From NCBI GenBank assembly GCA_963711455.1, contig CAVQEH010000006.1:620001-684000 (forward strand): a stretch of DNA of 64,000 bases, in the 5' to 3' direction. Under the pieces are notes generated by a model. It was not told the origin of the DNA. It saw only the letters and a list, made by a program, of their open reading frames with translations, and made no database searches. This document shows positions 16,446 to 24,784 of this stretch, piece by piece. Origin of the DNA: DATFVA01 sp963711455. Its GTDB lineage: Bacteria > Bacteroidota > Ignavibacteria > Ignavibacteriales > Ignavibacteriaceae. Every line of letters starts with the position of its first letter. The stretch's first letter is position 1. The translations under genes and the position numbers were made by a program.

Positions 16446-18668
16446 ATGGCAGAACCTGATGTAACTCCTGAGTTAGCTTACGAACATGGATTAATTAAAG
16501 AAGAATATGATAAGGTATTAAAAATTCTTGGCAGAACACCTACATTTACTGAGCTTGGAATTTTTTCAGTAATGTGGAGTGAACATTGCAGCTATAAAAA
16601 TTCAATTGCTTTGTTAAAAACTTTACCACGTGAAGGAGGGAGACTGCTTGTTGGAGCAGGTGAAGAGAATGCTGGTCTTATTGATATTGGAGACGGATTT
16701 GCTGTCGCTTTTAAAATTGAAAGTCACAATCATCCTTCAGCAGTTGAACCGTACCAAGGAGCAGCTACAGGCGTCGGCGGCATTATGCGTGATATATTTA
16801 CCATGGGGGCAAGACCAATTGCTTCTTTAAATTCTCTTAGATTTGGTTCATTAAATGATCCACGCACAAGATATTTATTTGAAGGTGTTGTTAAAGGAAT
16901 AGGAGACTACGGAAACAGCTTCGGAGTTCCAACCGTAGCCGGCGAAGTTTATTTTGATGAATCTTACCAGGGGAATCCTCTTGTAAATGCAATGTCTGTT
17001 GGTATTGTTAAAACAAACTTTGTGGCAAGTGCAACTGCAAAAGGCATTGGAAATCCTGTAATGATTGTCGGTTCATCAACCGGCAGAGATGGAATACATG
17101 GAGCTACTTTTGCTTCAGAAGAATTATCCGAAAAATCGGAAGCCAAACGTCCTTCAGTTCAGGTTGGTGATCCTTTTACTGAAAAACTTTTACTGGAAGC
17201 AACCCTGGAAATAATTAAAAATGGCTGGCTGATCGGAATACAGGATATGGGTGCTGCGGGAATTTCCTGTTCTACAAGTGAAATGAGTGCAAAGGGTAAA
17301 TCGGGAATGAAAATTAATCTCGACAAGGTTCCTCTCCGTGAAGATAAAATGAGTGCTTATGAAATTATGCTTTCCGAAAGTCAGGAAAGAATGCTTTGTG
17401 TTGTGAAGAAAGGATATGAAGACAAAGTAAAACAAGTATTCGAAAAATGGGATTTGCATTGTGAAATAATCGGCGAAGTAACTGGAAGTAAAAATCTTGT
17501 TGTTGATTACGAAGGTAAAAGAAAAGCAGAAATTCCTGCGTTTGAATTAGTATTAGGAGGTGGTGCTCCTGTTTATCACAGGGAAACAAAAGAACCATCT
17601 TATTTAAGTGAAATAAGAAAATTTGATTTTAATAATCTTCCTGAACCGGAAGATTTAAAAGAAACTTTTATAAAAGTTTTCTCTTCTCCTAATATTGTTT
17701 CTAAAAGATGGGTGTACGAACAGTACGATTCTATGGTAAGAACTAATACTGTTGTCGGACCTGGTTGTGATTCAGCAGTTATTTTATTAAAAGATACAAA
17801 TAAAGCTCTTGCTGTTAAAACGGATTGTAACGGCAGGTATGTTTATTTAAATCCCGAAGAAGGAACTAAAATCGCCGTGGCGGAATCAGCAAGAAATATA
17901 GTCTGCTCAGGTGGAGTGCCTTTGGGAATAACAAATTGTCTGAACTTCGGGAATCCTTACAAGCCGGAAATTTTTTGGCAGTTTGAAAAGGCAATAAAGG
18001 GAATGGGTGAAGCCTGCAGATTCTTTAACACGCCTATTACCGGGGGTAATGTCAGCTTTTATAATGAATCACCTCTTAGCGCTGTTTATCCAACACCAAC
18101 AATTGGTATGGTTGGATTAATAGAAGATTTAAAAGATATAACAACTTCATACTTTAAAGATGCCAACGATATTGTTTATGTATTAGGAGAAGACTTTGAA
18201 GAACTGGGTGGAAGCGAATATTTGAAAGTTATTCATGGAAAAGTGAAAGGTGATTCGCCTAAAATCAATTTACAGACTGAGAAGAAACTTCATGAAATAC
18301 TTCTTTCACTTATAAAAATGAGAATTATTAAATCTGCCCATGATGTTTCTGAGGGTGGAATAATCTCTGCAATAGCTGAATGCTGTATAATGAATAATGA
18401 AAATAAAATTGGTGCGGAAGTAAATATCCCGGTAAAGACCAGGGATGATTTTTCATTTTTCTCTGAGAGTCAGTCGCGCATTATTGTCTCTGTTGATGAA
18501 AAAAATAAAGACCTGCTCGAAAAATATTTAAAAGAAAATGAACATTATTTTAAACCTCTTGGCAGAACGGGTGGAAATTCATTAAAGATAAATGGAAAAA
18601 TAGAAATAGAAGTTGATAAATTATCCGACATTTATTTCAACACTATTTCACGTATAATGAATGGTTAA
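16446..18668 (+). CDS. purL: Phosphoribosylformylglycinamidine synthase subunit PurL
   Basis: Synthetase subunit of FGAM synthase, using ATP and ammonia from PurQ. The 740 residues are the short form that requires PurS and PurQ, both encoded at 3-4 kb. Conserved blocks include SVMWSEHCSYKNS near residue 45, FKIESHNHPSAVEPYQGAAT near residue 95, and in the second half NCLNFGNP and ITGGNVSFYNE. It lies alone after the polysaccharide genes; its stop lies inside the start of the BrkB-type gene (8-bp overlap). Confidence 0.97.
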   Translation: MAEPDVTPELAYEHGLIKEEYDKVLKILGRTPTFTELGIFSVMWSEHCSYKNSIALLKTLPREGGRLLVGAGEENAGLIDIGDGFAVAFKIESHNHPSAVEPYQGAATGVGGIMRDIFTMGARPIASLNSLRFGSLNDPRTRYLFEGVVKGIGDYGNSFGVPTVAGEVYFDESYQGNPLVNAMSVGIVKTNFVASATAKGIGNPVMIVGSSTGRDGIHGATFASEELSEKSEAKRPSVQVGDPFTEKLLLEATLEIIKNGWLIGIQDMGAAGISCSTSEMSAKGKSGMKINLDKVPLREDKMSAYEIMLSESQERMLCVVKKGYEDKVKQVFEKWDLHCEIIGEVTGSKNLVVDYEGKRKAEIPAFELVLGGGAPVYHRETKEPSYLSEIRKFDFNNLPEPEDLKETFIKVFSSPNIVSKRWVYEQYDSMVRTNTVVGPGCDSAVILLKDTNKALAVKTDCNGRYVYLNPEEGTKIAVAESARNIVCSGGVPLGITNCLNFGNPYKPEIFWQFEKAIKGMGEACRFFNTPITGGNVSFYNESPLSAVYPTPTIGMVGLIEDLKDITTSYFKDANDIVYVLGEDFEELGGSEYLKVIHGKVKGDSPKINLQTEKKLHEILLSLIKMRIIKSAHDVSEGGIISAIAECCIMNNENKIGAEVNIPVKTRDDFSFFSESQSRIIVSVDEKNKDLLEKYLKENEHYFKPLGRTGGNSLKINGKIEIEVDKLSDIYFNTISRIMNG

Positions 18669-19635
18669 AACTAAATTAAAATTAAAAGTAAAAAATTCTT
18701 ATTTATACAGAATTTTTAGAAAATTCCGATTCGTCCTTCACTTAACTCCCGGCTTTCATAATTTAAAGTCATTTGTTACTTACTACTTTTCCGGACTAAC
18801 AAAAAGAACTGATGAGCACCATGTTTTTCTGTTTGCTGCGGGACTGGCATTCTCTATTTTCATCTGCATAATTCCTTTTGTGCTGATAATATTTGCTGTT
18901 CTTGGTAACGTTCTCGATTCATCCTATGTTCAATTCCAGATAAATACTCTGATAGAAACAATAATTCCCTATTCGCGTTACTCCGAGTTCGTAAAAAAAA
19001 TTATTTTCAACAGGATTAATGAAGTAATTGCATATAGAAATATTGCCGGAATAATAGGTGGATTCGGTTTGCTGTTTGCAGCAAGCAGTTTATTCAGTAG
19101 TATGCGTACAATTTTGAATAAAGTCTATGGAGTTGAAACGGATGTAAATATCTTTATCGCCAAGTTAAGAGATTTCGCTCTTGTGTTTATGGTTATTATA
19201 ATATTTTTTGCAACTACAGTTTCAATGCCGACGATTGATTTGCTGAGACAAAAAGCAGGGGAGTGGACAGCAATAGAATTTTTATCTAATGGCATTTTTA
19301 GTCATGTCATATTCTCACTTCTTTCACTTCTATTAATCTTTATCGTTTTTACAGTTCTTTATCTTACTGTGCCACTTAGAAAATTAGGCAGAAAAGCTAC
19401 CCTGATGAGTGCATTATGGGCAGCAATATTATGGGAGGCGGCAAAACAATTGTTCGGTTACTATCTTTATAACTTTGCAGCATTTAACAGGATATACGGA
19501 GCTTATGCTTTAGTGGTAGTTGTTGCTTTCTGGATTTATTATTCATCGGTAGTTTTTATAATAGGTGCGGAAATAGGGCATCTGTATTATGAGCGGAACT
19601 TCCTTAAAAACCCTGTAGACGAAGCAGGTGCTTAA
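18661..19635 (+). CDS. YihY/BrkB family membrane protein
   Basis: A 324-residue protein of the YihY/virulence-factor-BrkB family. About six membrane segments are visible, including FLFAAGLAFSIFICIIPFVLI and FGLLFAASSLFSSMRTILNKVYG, which hold the family signature. The C-terminal IYGAYALVVVVAFWIYYSSVVFI block is also typical. The biochemical role of the family is unsettled (once named RNase BN by mistake; some proposals of transport). It overlaps the purL end by 8 bp, which implies coupling. Confidence 0.88.
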   Translation: MVKTKLKLKVKNSYLYRIFRKFRFVLHLTPGFHNLKSFVTYYFSGLTKRTDEHHVFLFAAGLAFSIFICIIPFVLIIFAVLGNVLDSSYVQFQINTLIETIIPYSRYSEFVKKIIFNRINEVIAYRNIAGIIGGFGLLFAASSLFSSMRTILNKVYGVETDVNIFIAKLRDFALVFMVIIIFFATTVSMPTIDLLRQKAGEWTAIEFLSNGIFSHVIFSLLSLLLIFIVFTVLYLTVPLRKLGRKATLMSALWAAILWEAAKQLFGYYLYNFAAFNRIYGAYALVVVVAFWIYYSSVVFIIGAEIGHLYYERNFLKNPVDEAGA

Positions 19636-19706
19636 ATTCCTTTAATAATTTAGCATATAAATATTCTTAAAATAATTTGACAAATTCATTTTTAGTTAGT
19701 AATTTT

Positions 19707-19728
19707 AATCAGACAATTTAATCTGATT
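19707..19728. promoter_or_regulatory. Inverted-repeat operator for the Rrf2 regulator, with promoter
   Basis: AATCAGA (19707-19713) and TCTGATT (19722-19728) form a perfect dyad with an 8-nt spacer, ending 7 bases before the Rrf2 ATG. TTGACA at 19677-19682 and TAATTT at 19700-19705 fit a -35/-10 pair with 17-nt spacing, so the dyad would cover the start of transcription. A close copy occurs before the next gene. Autorepression is inferred. Confidence 0.65.
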
Positions 19729-19735
19729 ATAAAAT

Positions 19736-20167
19736 ATGACAGTTATTTTTTCTAAAAAGTGCGAATATGGTTTACAGGCTGTTCTTTACCTTGCTGCTCA
19801 GCAGAAAGGGGAAGTAATTCCATCGGATGAAATTGCTAAAAAGTTAAATATCCCGAAAGAATTTGTTTCCAAAATACTTCAAAGCTTAACAGAAAGTGGA
19901 ATTGTCGATTCAAAAAAAGGAAAAGCCGGCGGTTTCTTTCTTGCAAAGGATCCATCTAAAATCAGGTTGATTGATATTGTTGCAGCAATAGACGGACTTG
20001 AAATGTTTAACAGTTGTGTATTAGGATTTCCCAAGTGTAACCCTGATAATCCATGTCCGCTTCATTCAAAGTGGGGTGAATTGAGAACTATGACTTACAA
20101 TATGTTAAATGACGAAACTATAGATCAATTCAAAGAAAAAACTTTAAGAAAGGTTAGTAACCTGTAA
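19736..20167 (+). CDS. Rrf2-family regulator with three conserved cysteines (NsrR/IscR type)
   Basis: A 143-residue winged-helix repressor. The DNA-binding part (SKKCEYGLQAVLYLA, then IPKEFVSKILQSL and KGKAGGFFLAK) is clear. C94, C101 and C107 (C-x6-C-x5-C) match the iron-sulfur ligand pattern of NsrR/IscR, so it probably senses NO or iron-sulfur status. It is followed by genes for a membrane ferredoxin, an iron-sulfur repair protein and a truncated haemoglobin, which favours an NsrR-like role. Dyads before this gene and before the next one are likely its operators. Confidence 0.9.
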   Translation: MTVIFSKKCEYGLQAVLYLAAQQKGEVIPSDEIAKKLNIPKEFVSKILQSLTESGIVDSKKGKAGGFFLAKDPSKIRLIDIVAAIDGLEMFNSCVLGFPKCNPDNPCPLHSKWGELRTMTYNMLNDETIDQFKEKTLRKVSNL

Positions 20168-20182
20168 AATTTTTTAATGTTA

Positions 20183-20204
20183 AATCAGACATATATATCC
20201 GATA
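20183..20204. promoter_or_regulatory. Second copy of the Rrf2 operator
   Basis: AATCAGA (20183-20189), 8-nt spacer, TCCGATA (20198-20204). The left arm is identical to the dyad at 19707, the spacing is the same, and the right arm matches TCTGATT at 5 of 7 positions. It abuts the ATG at 20205, so binding would block this transcript. Confidence 0.55.
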
Positions 20205-21356
20205 ATGATAATTAAAAAGAAAATAATAAGAAACACAGAGAAGCCGATTCAGAAATACAGATTTATTGTTCAAAGTGCTTTTACTCTTTTGTGTTTATGG
20301 ATCGGAATTGAGTTTTATCTTTTCAATAAATACCTGGCATCGGGTGGTGCTGCTGCTTTTATTCACAGACCACCGGGTGTTGATGGATTTCTTCCTATTA
20401 GTTCTTTTATGAGCTTTTATCTTTTTATAACAACTGGTGAGATTCATTTTGCACATCCTGCCGGACTATTTATATTTTTTGCAATCCTCCTTGTTTCACT
20501 TTTGTTTGGAAAAGCTTTCTGCAGTTGGTTATGCCCGATAGGTTTTATATCCGAAATGATAGGAGACTTTGGGGAGAAGGTCTATAAAAAAATATTTAAA
20601 AGAAGAATTCATTTACCAAAATGGATTGACTATCCTCTGAGAAGCTTAAAATATTTACTTCTTGGATTTTTATTCTATTCGGTTTTCTTTTTAATGACTA
20701 GAATAGCATTGCAGGCTTTTCTCGATAGTCCCTACAACATTGTAGCTGACTTAAAGATGTATCATTTCTTTGCCGACATTTCACAAACAGCACTTATTAT
20801 CCTTTCAGTATTATTTGTCCTTTCAATTTTCATAAGAAATTTCTGGTGCAGGTTTCTTTGTCCTTATGGAGCGCTGCTCGGATTTGTTTCATTTCTCAGC
20901 CCACTTAAGATTAAAAGAAATCCTGTAAGTTGTATTGATTGCAGCTTATGTGCAAAAGCCTGCCCGTCATATATAAAAGTTGATAAAGTGAAAACAGTAA
21001 TATCGGATGAATGCAATACCTGTCTTAGCTGTGTTGATGCATGTCCCGTTGCTGACACTCTCGATTTAAAATCAATTCTTCCCGGAAAGAAAAAAGTTAA
21101 TAAAAGATATGTGGCAATTGGTGTGGTTTCAATATTTATGCTTGTTACGGGACTGGGAATTTTAACCGGGCACTGGAGCAATGATATTCCCAAACAGGAT
21201 TATATTATCTATTATAAAAACATGAATACCTACGGTCATCCAACCGGAACAGCAGCAATTAAAAAATTTGATAGGGAAGCAGCCGCAAATAATATCAAAG
21301 AAAAGAATAAAAATGAAAATAATATCGATATACCTCTGAAGGAAAACTATAAATAG
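20205..21356 (+). CDS. Membrane 4Fe-4S ferredoxin-like protein (NapH/CcoG/NosR-type)
   Basis: A 383-residue protein with about five membrane segments. Two CxxxCP motifs (CSWLCPIGF near 105, CRFLCPYGA near 217) typical of the NapH/NosR family are followed by a ferredoxin domain with CIDCSLCAKACP near 243 and CNTCLSCVDACP near 270, for two 4Fe-4S clusters. It probably moves electrons from the membrane to a redox partner. The partner is unknown. The C-terminal tail is charged and carries one more predicted membrane segment (VVSIFMLVTGLGIL). The operator just before its start ties it to the Rrf2 regulator. Confidence 0.87.
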   Translation: MIIKKKIIRNTEKPIQKYRFIVQSAFTLLCLWIGIEFYLFNKYLASGGAAAFIHRPPGVDGFLPISSFMSFYLFITTGEIHFAHPAGLFIFFAILLVSLLFGKAFCSWLCPIGFISEMIGDFGEKVYKKIFKRRIHLPKWIDYPLRSLKYLLLGFLFYSVFFLMTRIALQAFLDSPYNIVADLKMYHFFADISQTALIILSVLFVLSIFIRNFWCRFLCPYGALLGFVSFLSPLKIKRNPVSCIDCSLCAKACPSYIKVDKVKTVISDECNTCLSCVDACPVADTLDLKSILPGKKKVNKRYVAIGVVSIFMLVTGLGILTGHWSNDIPKQDYIIYYKNMNTYGHPTGTAAIKKFDREAAANNIKEKNKNENNIDIPLKENYK

Positions 21357-21394
21357 ATTTTAAAAATTATCAATTAAAATTTAAGGAGATACAA

Positions 21395-22141
21395 ATGGAA
21401 CAGAACACGAATGAGTATTATACCGACAATCTACAAAAGCTTACCCTTTCACAGATAGTCGGCTCTAATTTTAAGGCTGCAGCGGTGTTTGAAAAATACA
21501 ACCTCGATTTCTGTTGCGGCGGGAATATTCCTGTATCGGAAGCCTGCAATAAGAGAGGGTTGGATTCAACGGTAATATTTAATGAACTACAATCGTTGGG
21601 AAATAAAAATCCTGAGACTAACAAATTCCAGGATTGGAGTCTCGATTTTATGATAGATTATATTGTTAATAATCATCATGCTTATGTTACAAAAATGATT
21701 CCTGTTCTTACTTCGCATACTCAGAAGATAGCAACAGTTCACGGGAAAAATCACCCCGAATTGCTTGAAGTTGCAAACAACTTTGAGAAAGTATATAAGG
21801 ATTTAAAGCAGCATATGATGAAGGAGGAACAGATTCTTTTCCCGTTTATAAAGCAGCTTGTAAATGCTAAGAGGAAAGGAGGAAATACTGAAGCACCGTA
21901 TTTCGGTACAGTAAAAAATCCTATAAGGATGATGGAGGCAGAACATCAGGCAGCAGGAGATGAAATGTACGAAATAAGAAACCTGACAGACAATTATTTT
22001 GTTCCTGATGATGCCTGTGCGACTTACACCGTTACAATGCAGGAATTAAAAGAGTTTGAAGAAGATCTTCATAAGCATGTGTATCTTGAAAATTATATCT
22101 TATTCCCCAAATCCGTGACTTTAGAAGCTGAATTACTTTAA
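21395..22141 (+). CDS. scdA: Iron-sulfur cluster repair di-iron protein ScdA/RIC
   Basis: Repairs iron-sulfur clusters damaged by nitric oxide or peroxide. It has an N-terminal DUF542 domain with the FCCGGN motif (C40, C41), then a hemerythrin-like domain with the histidine/glutamate ligands in IVNNHHAYV, HGKNHPELL, HMMKEEQILFPFI, AEHQAAGDEM and HKHVYLENYILFP. The 248 residues are the usual length. TTTAAGGAGAT upstream is a strong ribosome site. It is in line with the ferredoxin and haemoglobin genes. Confidence 0.95.
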   Translation: MEQNTNEYYTDNLQKLTLSQIVGSNFKAAAVFEKYNLDFCCGGNIPVSEACNKRGLDSTVIFNELQSLGNKNPETNKFQDWSLDFMIDYIVNNHHAYVTKMIPVLTSHTQKIATVHGKNHPELLEVANNFEKVYKDLKQHMMKEEQILFPFIKQLVNAKRKGGNTEAPYFGTVKNPIRMMEAEHQAAGDEMYEIRNLTDNYFVPDDACATYTVTMQELKEFEEDLHKHVYLENYILFPKSVTLEAELL

Positions 22142-22180
22142 GATTATTATTATCTTTTCTTCAAAGATTATAATGATAAG

Positions 22181-22558
22181 ATGGATATTGAAAATATTGA
22201 TGATATAATTCTTCTTGTGGACAGCTTTTATAAAAAAGTAAATAAAGATGAATTATTATCTCCCGTTTTTAATGAGAAAGCCCACGTTAACTGGGAAGAA
22301 CATTTACCCGTAATGTATAGTTTCTGGAGTGCTGTTCTTTTTGAAAGCAACACCTACAAAGGTCAGCCCCTCACCTCTCACCTTGAACTGCCGATAACAA
22401 CGTTACATTTTAAAAGATGGCTTAAGCTTTTCAAACAAACTGTTGATGAAAATTTTAAAGGTGAAAAAGCCGAAGAGATAAAAGAGAAAGCCGATTCAAT
22501 TGCTGTTATCTTTCAAACCAAATTAGGATTGATAAACGACAGCCTCAGAATTGTCTGA
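22181..22558 (+). CDS. Group III truncated haemoglobin
   Basis: A 125-residue haemoglobin of the TrHb3 class. The proximal histidine is H76 in TTLHFKRWL, and the family pattern VNWEEHLPVMYSFWS is clear. These proteins bind O2 or NO; its place after the ferredoxin and ScdA suggests NO binding or detoxification. It lies 39 bp after scdA and is likely in the same transcript. Confidence 0.93.
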   Translation: MDIENIDDIILLVDSFYKKVNKDELLSPVFNEKAHVNWEEHLPVMYSFWSAVLFESNTYKGQPLTSHLELPITTLHFKRWLKLFKQTVDENFKGEKAEEIKEKADSIAVIFQTKLGLINDSLRIV

Positions 22559-22618
22559 TTGTCTAAGAGAACTATTGATTAATTAAGGGATAAAATTTAA
22601 GTTTGGTCAAATAAAAAT

Positions 22619-22810
22619 ATGCAGGGAAGAATTTTGGGTAACGATTCAATTTGGCTGGAAGAAATGAGGAAGGATTTTCTGTATACAGGAATACATGCAA
22701 ACCTTTACAATAATTTATACCGGAGTAACAGTTACAAAGACCGGGTTAATAATTTAAGAGGAATGTTAGGCGGAAAGGTTTATCCGGCTAACAAACTCTA
22801 TAAAGCATAA
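22619..22810 (+). CDS. Small hypothetical protein (weak)
   Basis: An open frame of 63 residues with no recognised domain; polar, with tyrosines and asparagines (LYNNLYRSNSYKD). Upstream the AAGGGA is about 28 bases from the ATG, too far for a normal ribosome site. It stands between the haemoglobin and the orphan methyltransferase. It may be a real small gene or a chance frame. Confidence 0.3.
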   Translation: MQGRILGNDSIWLEEMRKDFLYTGIHANLYNNLYRSNSYKDRVNNLRGMLGGKVYPANKLYKA

Positions 22811-22855
22811 ACCGGACTGCTTAATTAATAGTAAGGGCACAAGGTTTACAAGAAA

Positions 22856-23545
22856 ATGAAATTAGTTAAACAAATATTAAAGTTGATAACTCGCTTATTT
22901 GGACAAATCATCATAATAATTTTGCCAGAAGGAAAGGCGAATCTAGTTCAAACAGGTATGCTGTCTTGGAATAAATATTTTTCACAAGCTGAAAGAACAA
23001 TTCAAACTCAATGGGATAACATTATTTGGCCTCTGATTCAAAATATGGATTTTCATGATACTCTTGAGCTATCTCCCGGTGCGGGTAGGAATACAGAAAG
23101 ACTTTGTTCGGTTTCAAACAGGCTCTATGCCGTAGATTATAGTGCTAACGCTATTAGTAAATGTCGAAAAAGGCTAGGCGTATCATTTCGTGGATGCCAG
23201 ATATATTATTATACCAACAATGGAAAGGATCTCAGAATGATTGATAGTGATAGCATCTCAACTATATATTGCTGGGATTCAGCCGTTCATTTTAATAAAA
23301 TAGTTTTGGAAGGTTACATAAAAGAATTCTCCAGAGTACTCAAGCAGGGTGGCAAAGGATTCGTACATCATTCAAATCTTGGAAATACAGCTTCGAGGAA
23401 TATTAAAGATAATCCCCATTGGCGATCCAATGTTTCTAAAGAATATTTTTCTGAAAAATGCATTAAGTACGGTCTCGTCGTTGAAACCCAAATAGACATC
23501 CCTTGGGGAAAGATTATTGATTGTGTATCCATTTTTTCAAAGTAA
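22856..23545 (+). CDS. Orphan class I SAM-dependent methyltransferase
   Basis: A 229-residue protein with motif I LELSPGAGRNTERLCS near residue 65 (unusual ELSPGAG in place of the typical GxGxG), an acidic strand-2 residue in YAVDYSANAI, and a motif near SISTIYCWDSAVHFN. A hydrophobic N-terminal stretch (LITRLFGQIIIIIL) may be a membrane helix or mis-start. It has no link to its neighbours and is followed by the decayed accessory region, suggesting acquisition. Substrate unknown. Confidence 0.7.
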   Translation: MKLVKQILKLITRLFGQIIIIILPEGKANLVQTGMLSWNKYFSQAERTIQTQWDNIIWPLIQNMDFHDTLELSPGAGRNTERLCSVSNRLYAVDYSANAISKCRKRLGVSFRGCQIYYYTNNGKDLRMIDSDSISTIYCWDSAVHFNKIVLEGYIKEFSRVLKQGGKGFVHHSNLGNTASRNIKDNPHWRSNVSKEYFSEKCIKYGLVVETQIDIPWGKIIDCVSIFSK

Positions 23546-23557
23546 TATGAGTCGCGC

Positions 23558-23720
23558 CCTAACCCACGCTTCAACAGCGACCACTTCTTCAATGCGGTCG
23601 GTTTAGGATTTTAAAGTATGATTTGCAAAAAAAGTTGCTTTTTAAGTTTGTTCTGTTAAATAAGTTTTAATAATTATTGTCAGTCGTTAGTTAAGCCACA
23701 GTGCTGTTATAGGCAGTGGT
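23558..23720. repeat. Pair of imperfect palindromes, attC-like
   Basis: CCTAAC (23558) is opposed by GTTTAGG (23601), and CGACC (23578) by GGTCG (23596), giving a nested imperfect hairpin. A second one has CCAC (23696) and GTGG (23716) around TGTTATAGGC. The start, TAACCCACGCTTCAACAG, resembles the left arm of integron attC sites, and the local base composition is richer in GC than the surroundings. No integrase is in the window. It marks the boundary between the methyltransferase and the broken lipoprotein gene. Confidence 0.3.
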
Positions 23721-23762
23721 TTAAAAACAACTCCGTCACGTTTTTTTCAATGAGGAAGAAAA

Positions 23763-24292
23763 ATAAAAAAGATTCTTTATTTAGTTTTTATATGCTTTAT
23801 GGTTAATGGTTGTAGTGATGAAATTGTAAATAATGAAATTCCGGATGATGTCTTAGTAAGACCAATTATTTTTTTATCCGGAACAACTAGTCTTGGTTCG
23901 ATAAATTCGAATGAAATAACTACTCAGAAGGTTGAAATAACAAAAGATGTTTTAATAATTGACGCAACGTACCCCGGAGGGTGTGAGGTTCATTCAACTG
24001 CATTGTTCTATACTTCTGGTTTTCAAGAGTCTTATCCGGTTCAGCTTCCTATGAAGTTAGTCCATTATTCCTTTTCAGATACCTGTACAAAAATAATTCC
24101 TGAAAAATTGTATTTTGATTTTAAATCTGTAGCTGCACTATATAAAATTGGCTATAGAACTGATGTGGTATAGTATTGCTTTCTATTTATGATTCAGACT
24201 CAACGAATTATTATTTACCACAACCAAGATATGAATTTTAAAATCCTGACGAGATTGTCGGAAAAGGCATAGTGGCGATATCAACCAAATGA
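23763..24292 (+). pseudogene. Decayed lipoprotein gene
   Basis: In-frame sequence from ATA at 23763 reads MKKILYLVFICFMVNGC, a lipoprotein signal, with GAGGAAG upstream. The first ATG, at 23799, lies only four codons before the lipobox cysteine, so it cannot be the true start. The 124-residue remainder stops at 24173. In the next frame the protein continues (LLSIYDSDSTNYYLPQPRYE), hits a TAA at 24239, and resumes with NPDEIVGKGIVAISTK to a stop at 24292. The gene therefore seems to have lost its ATG, one frame and one sense codon. No family is recognised. Confidence 0.55.
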
Positions 24293-24334
24293 ATATTAAA
24301 ATTAATAAATCATATATAACTACGGAAGTGTGTA

Positions 24335-24424
24335 ATGACTGCTAATATTCTGACTTTTTCTTTAACCGTGTTTATGGGATTCTTTGCCATAATGGGATCC
24401 TATTGCCAATACTTCAGTTAGTTG
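24335..24424 (+). pseudogene. 5' fragment of a marC-like gene
   Basis: The first 20 codons (MTANILTFSLTVFMGFFAIM) closely match the start of marC at 25233, including a run of 27 identical bases. One extra base after the ATG of FFAIM shifts the frame to a stop at 24419; removing it restores DPIANTSV, which continues the marC match (NPIANTPV). Homology then ends. It is a remnant of a second marC copy. Confidence 0.75.
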
Positions 24425-24481
24425 CAGCTTCATTGCACATTTGCAGGTAAATTTGAATTATTAAATAAAATATAGCATTTT

Positions 24482-24784
24482 TTGATTATGGAAAAAGATT
24501 TGAATGAAATATTGTCGCTTCTTCGGAAACTATTACCGCATATTATCCAGAAGTATGATGTTGCCTCTATAGAATTATTTGGCTCATATGTTAAAAATAA
24601 ACAAAATAGTAATAGTGATTTAGATATTCTTGTATCATTTTCAAAAGTGCCAACCTTATTAAAGTTTGTTAAATTAAAAAATTATCTTTCCGATGAGCTG
24701 CAGGTTAATGTTGATCTGGTAATGAAGGATTCATTAAAACCGGGAATAGGGAAAAATATTTTGAATGAATCTATTGCTTTATGA
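24482..24784 (+). CDS. MntA-type antitoxin nucleotidyltransferase
   Basis: A 100-residue minimal nucleotidyltransferase. The catalytic signature GSYVKNKQNSNSDLD has G32-S33, then a 10-residue spacer, then D44 and D46, intact. In type VII toxin-antitoxin systems this enzyme adds AMP residues to a tyrosine of the HEPN toxin and so silences it. The stop overlaps the start of the HEPN gene by 4 bp (ATGA), the usual arrangement of such pairs. Confidence 0.9.
   Translation: MIMEKDLNEILSLLRKLLPHIIQKYDVASIELFGSYVKNKQNSNSDLDILVSFSKVPTLLKFVKLKNYLSDELQVNVDLVMKDSLKPGIGKNILNESIAL

Noticed and set aside
22545..22558. TCAGA-N4-TCTGA as a third Rrf2 operator
   Set aside because: It lies at the end of the haemoglobin gene, the spacer is 4 instead of 8, and no promoter follows.
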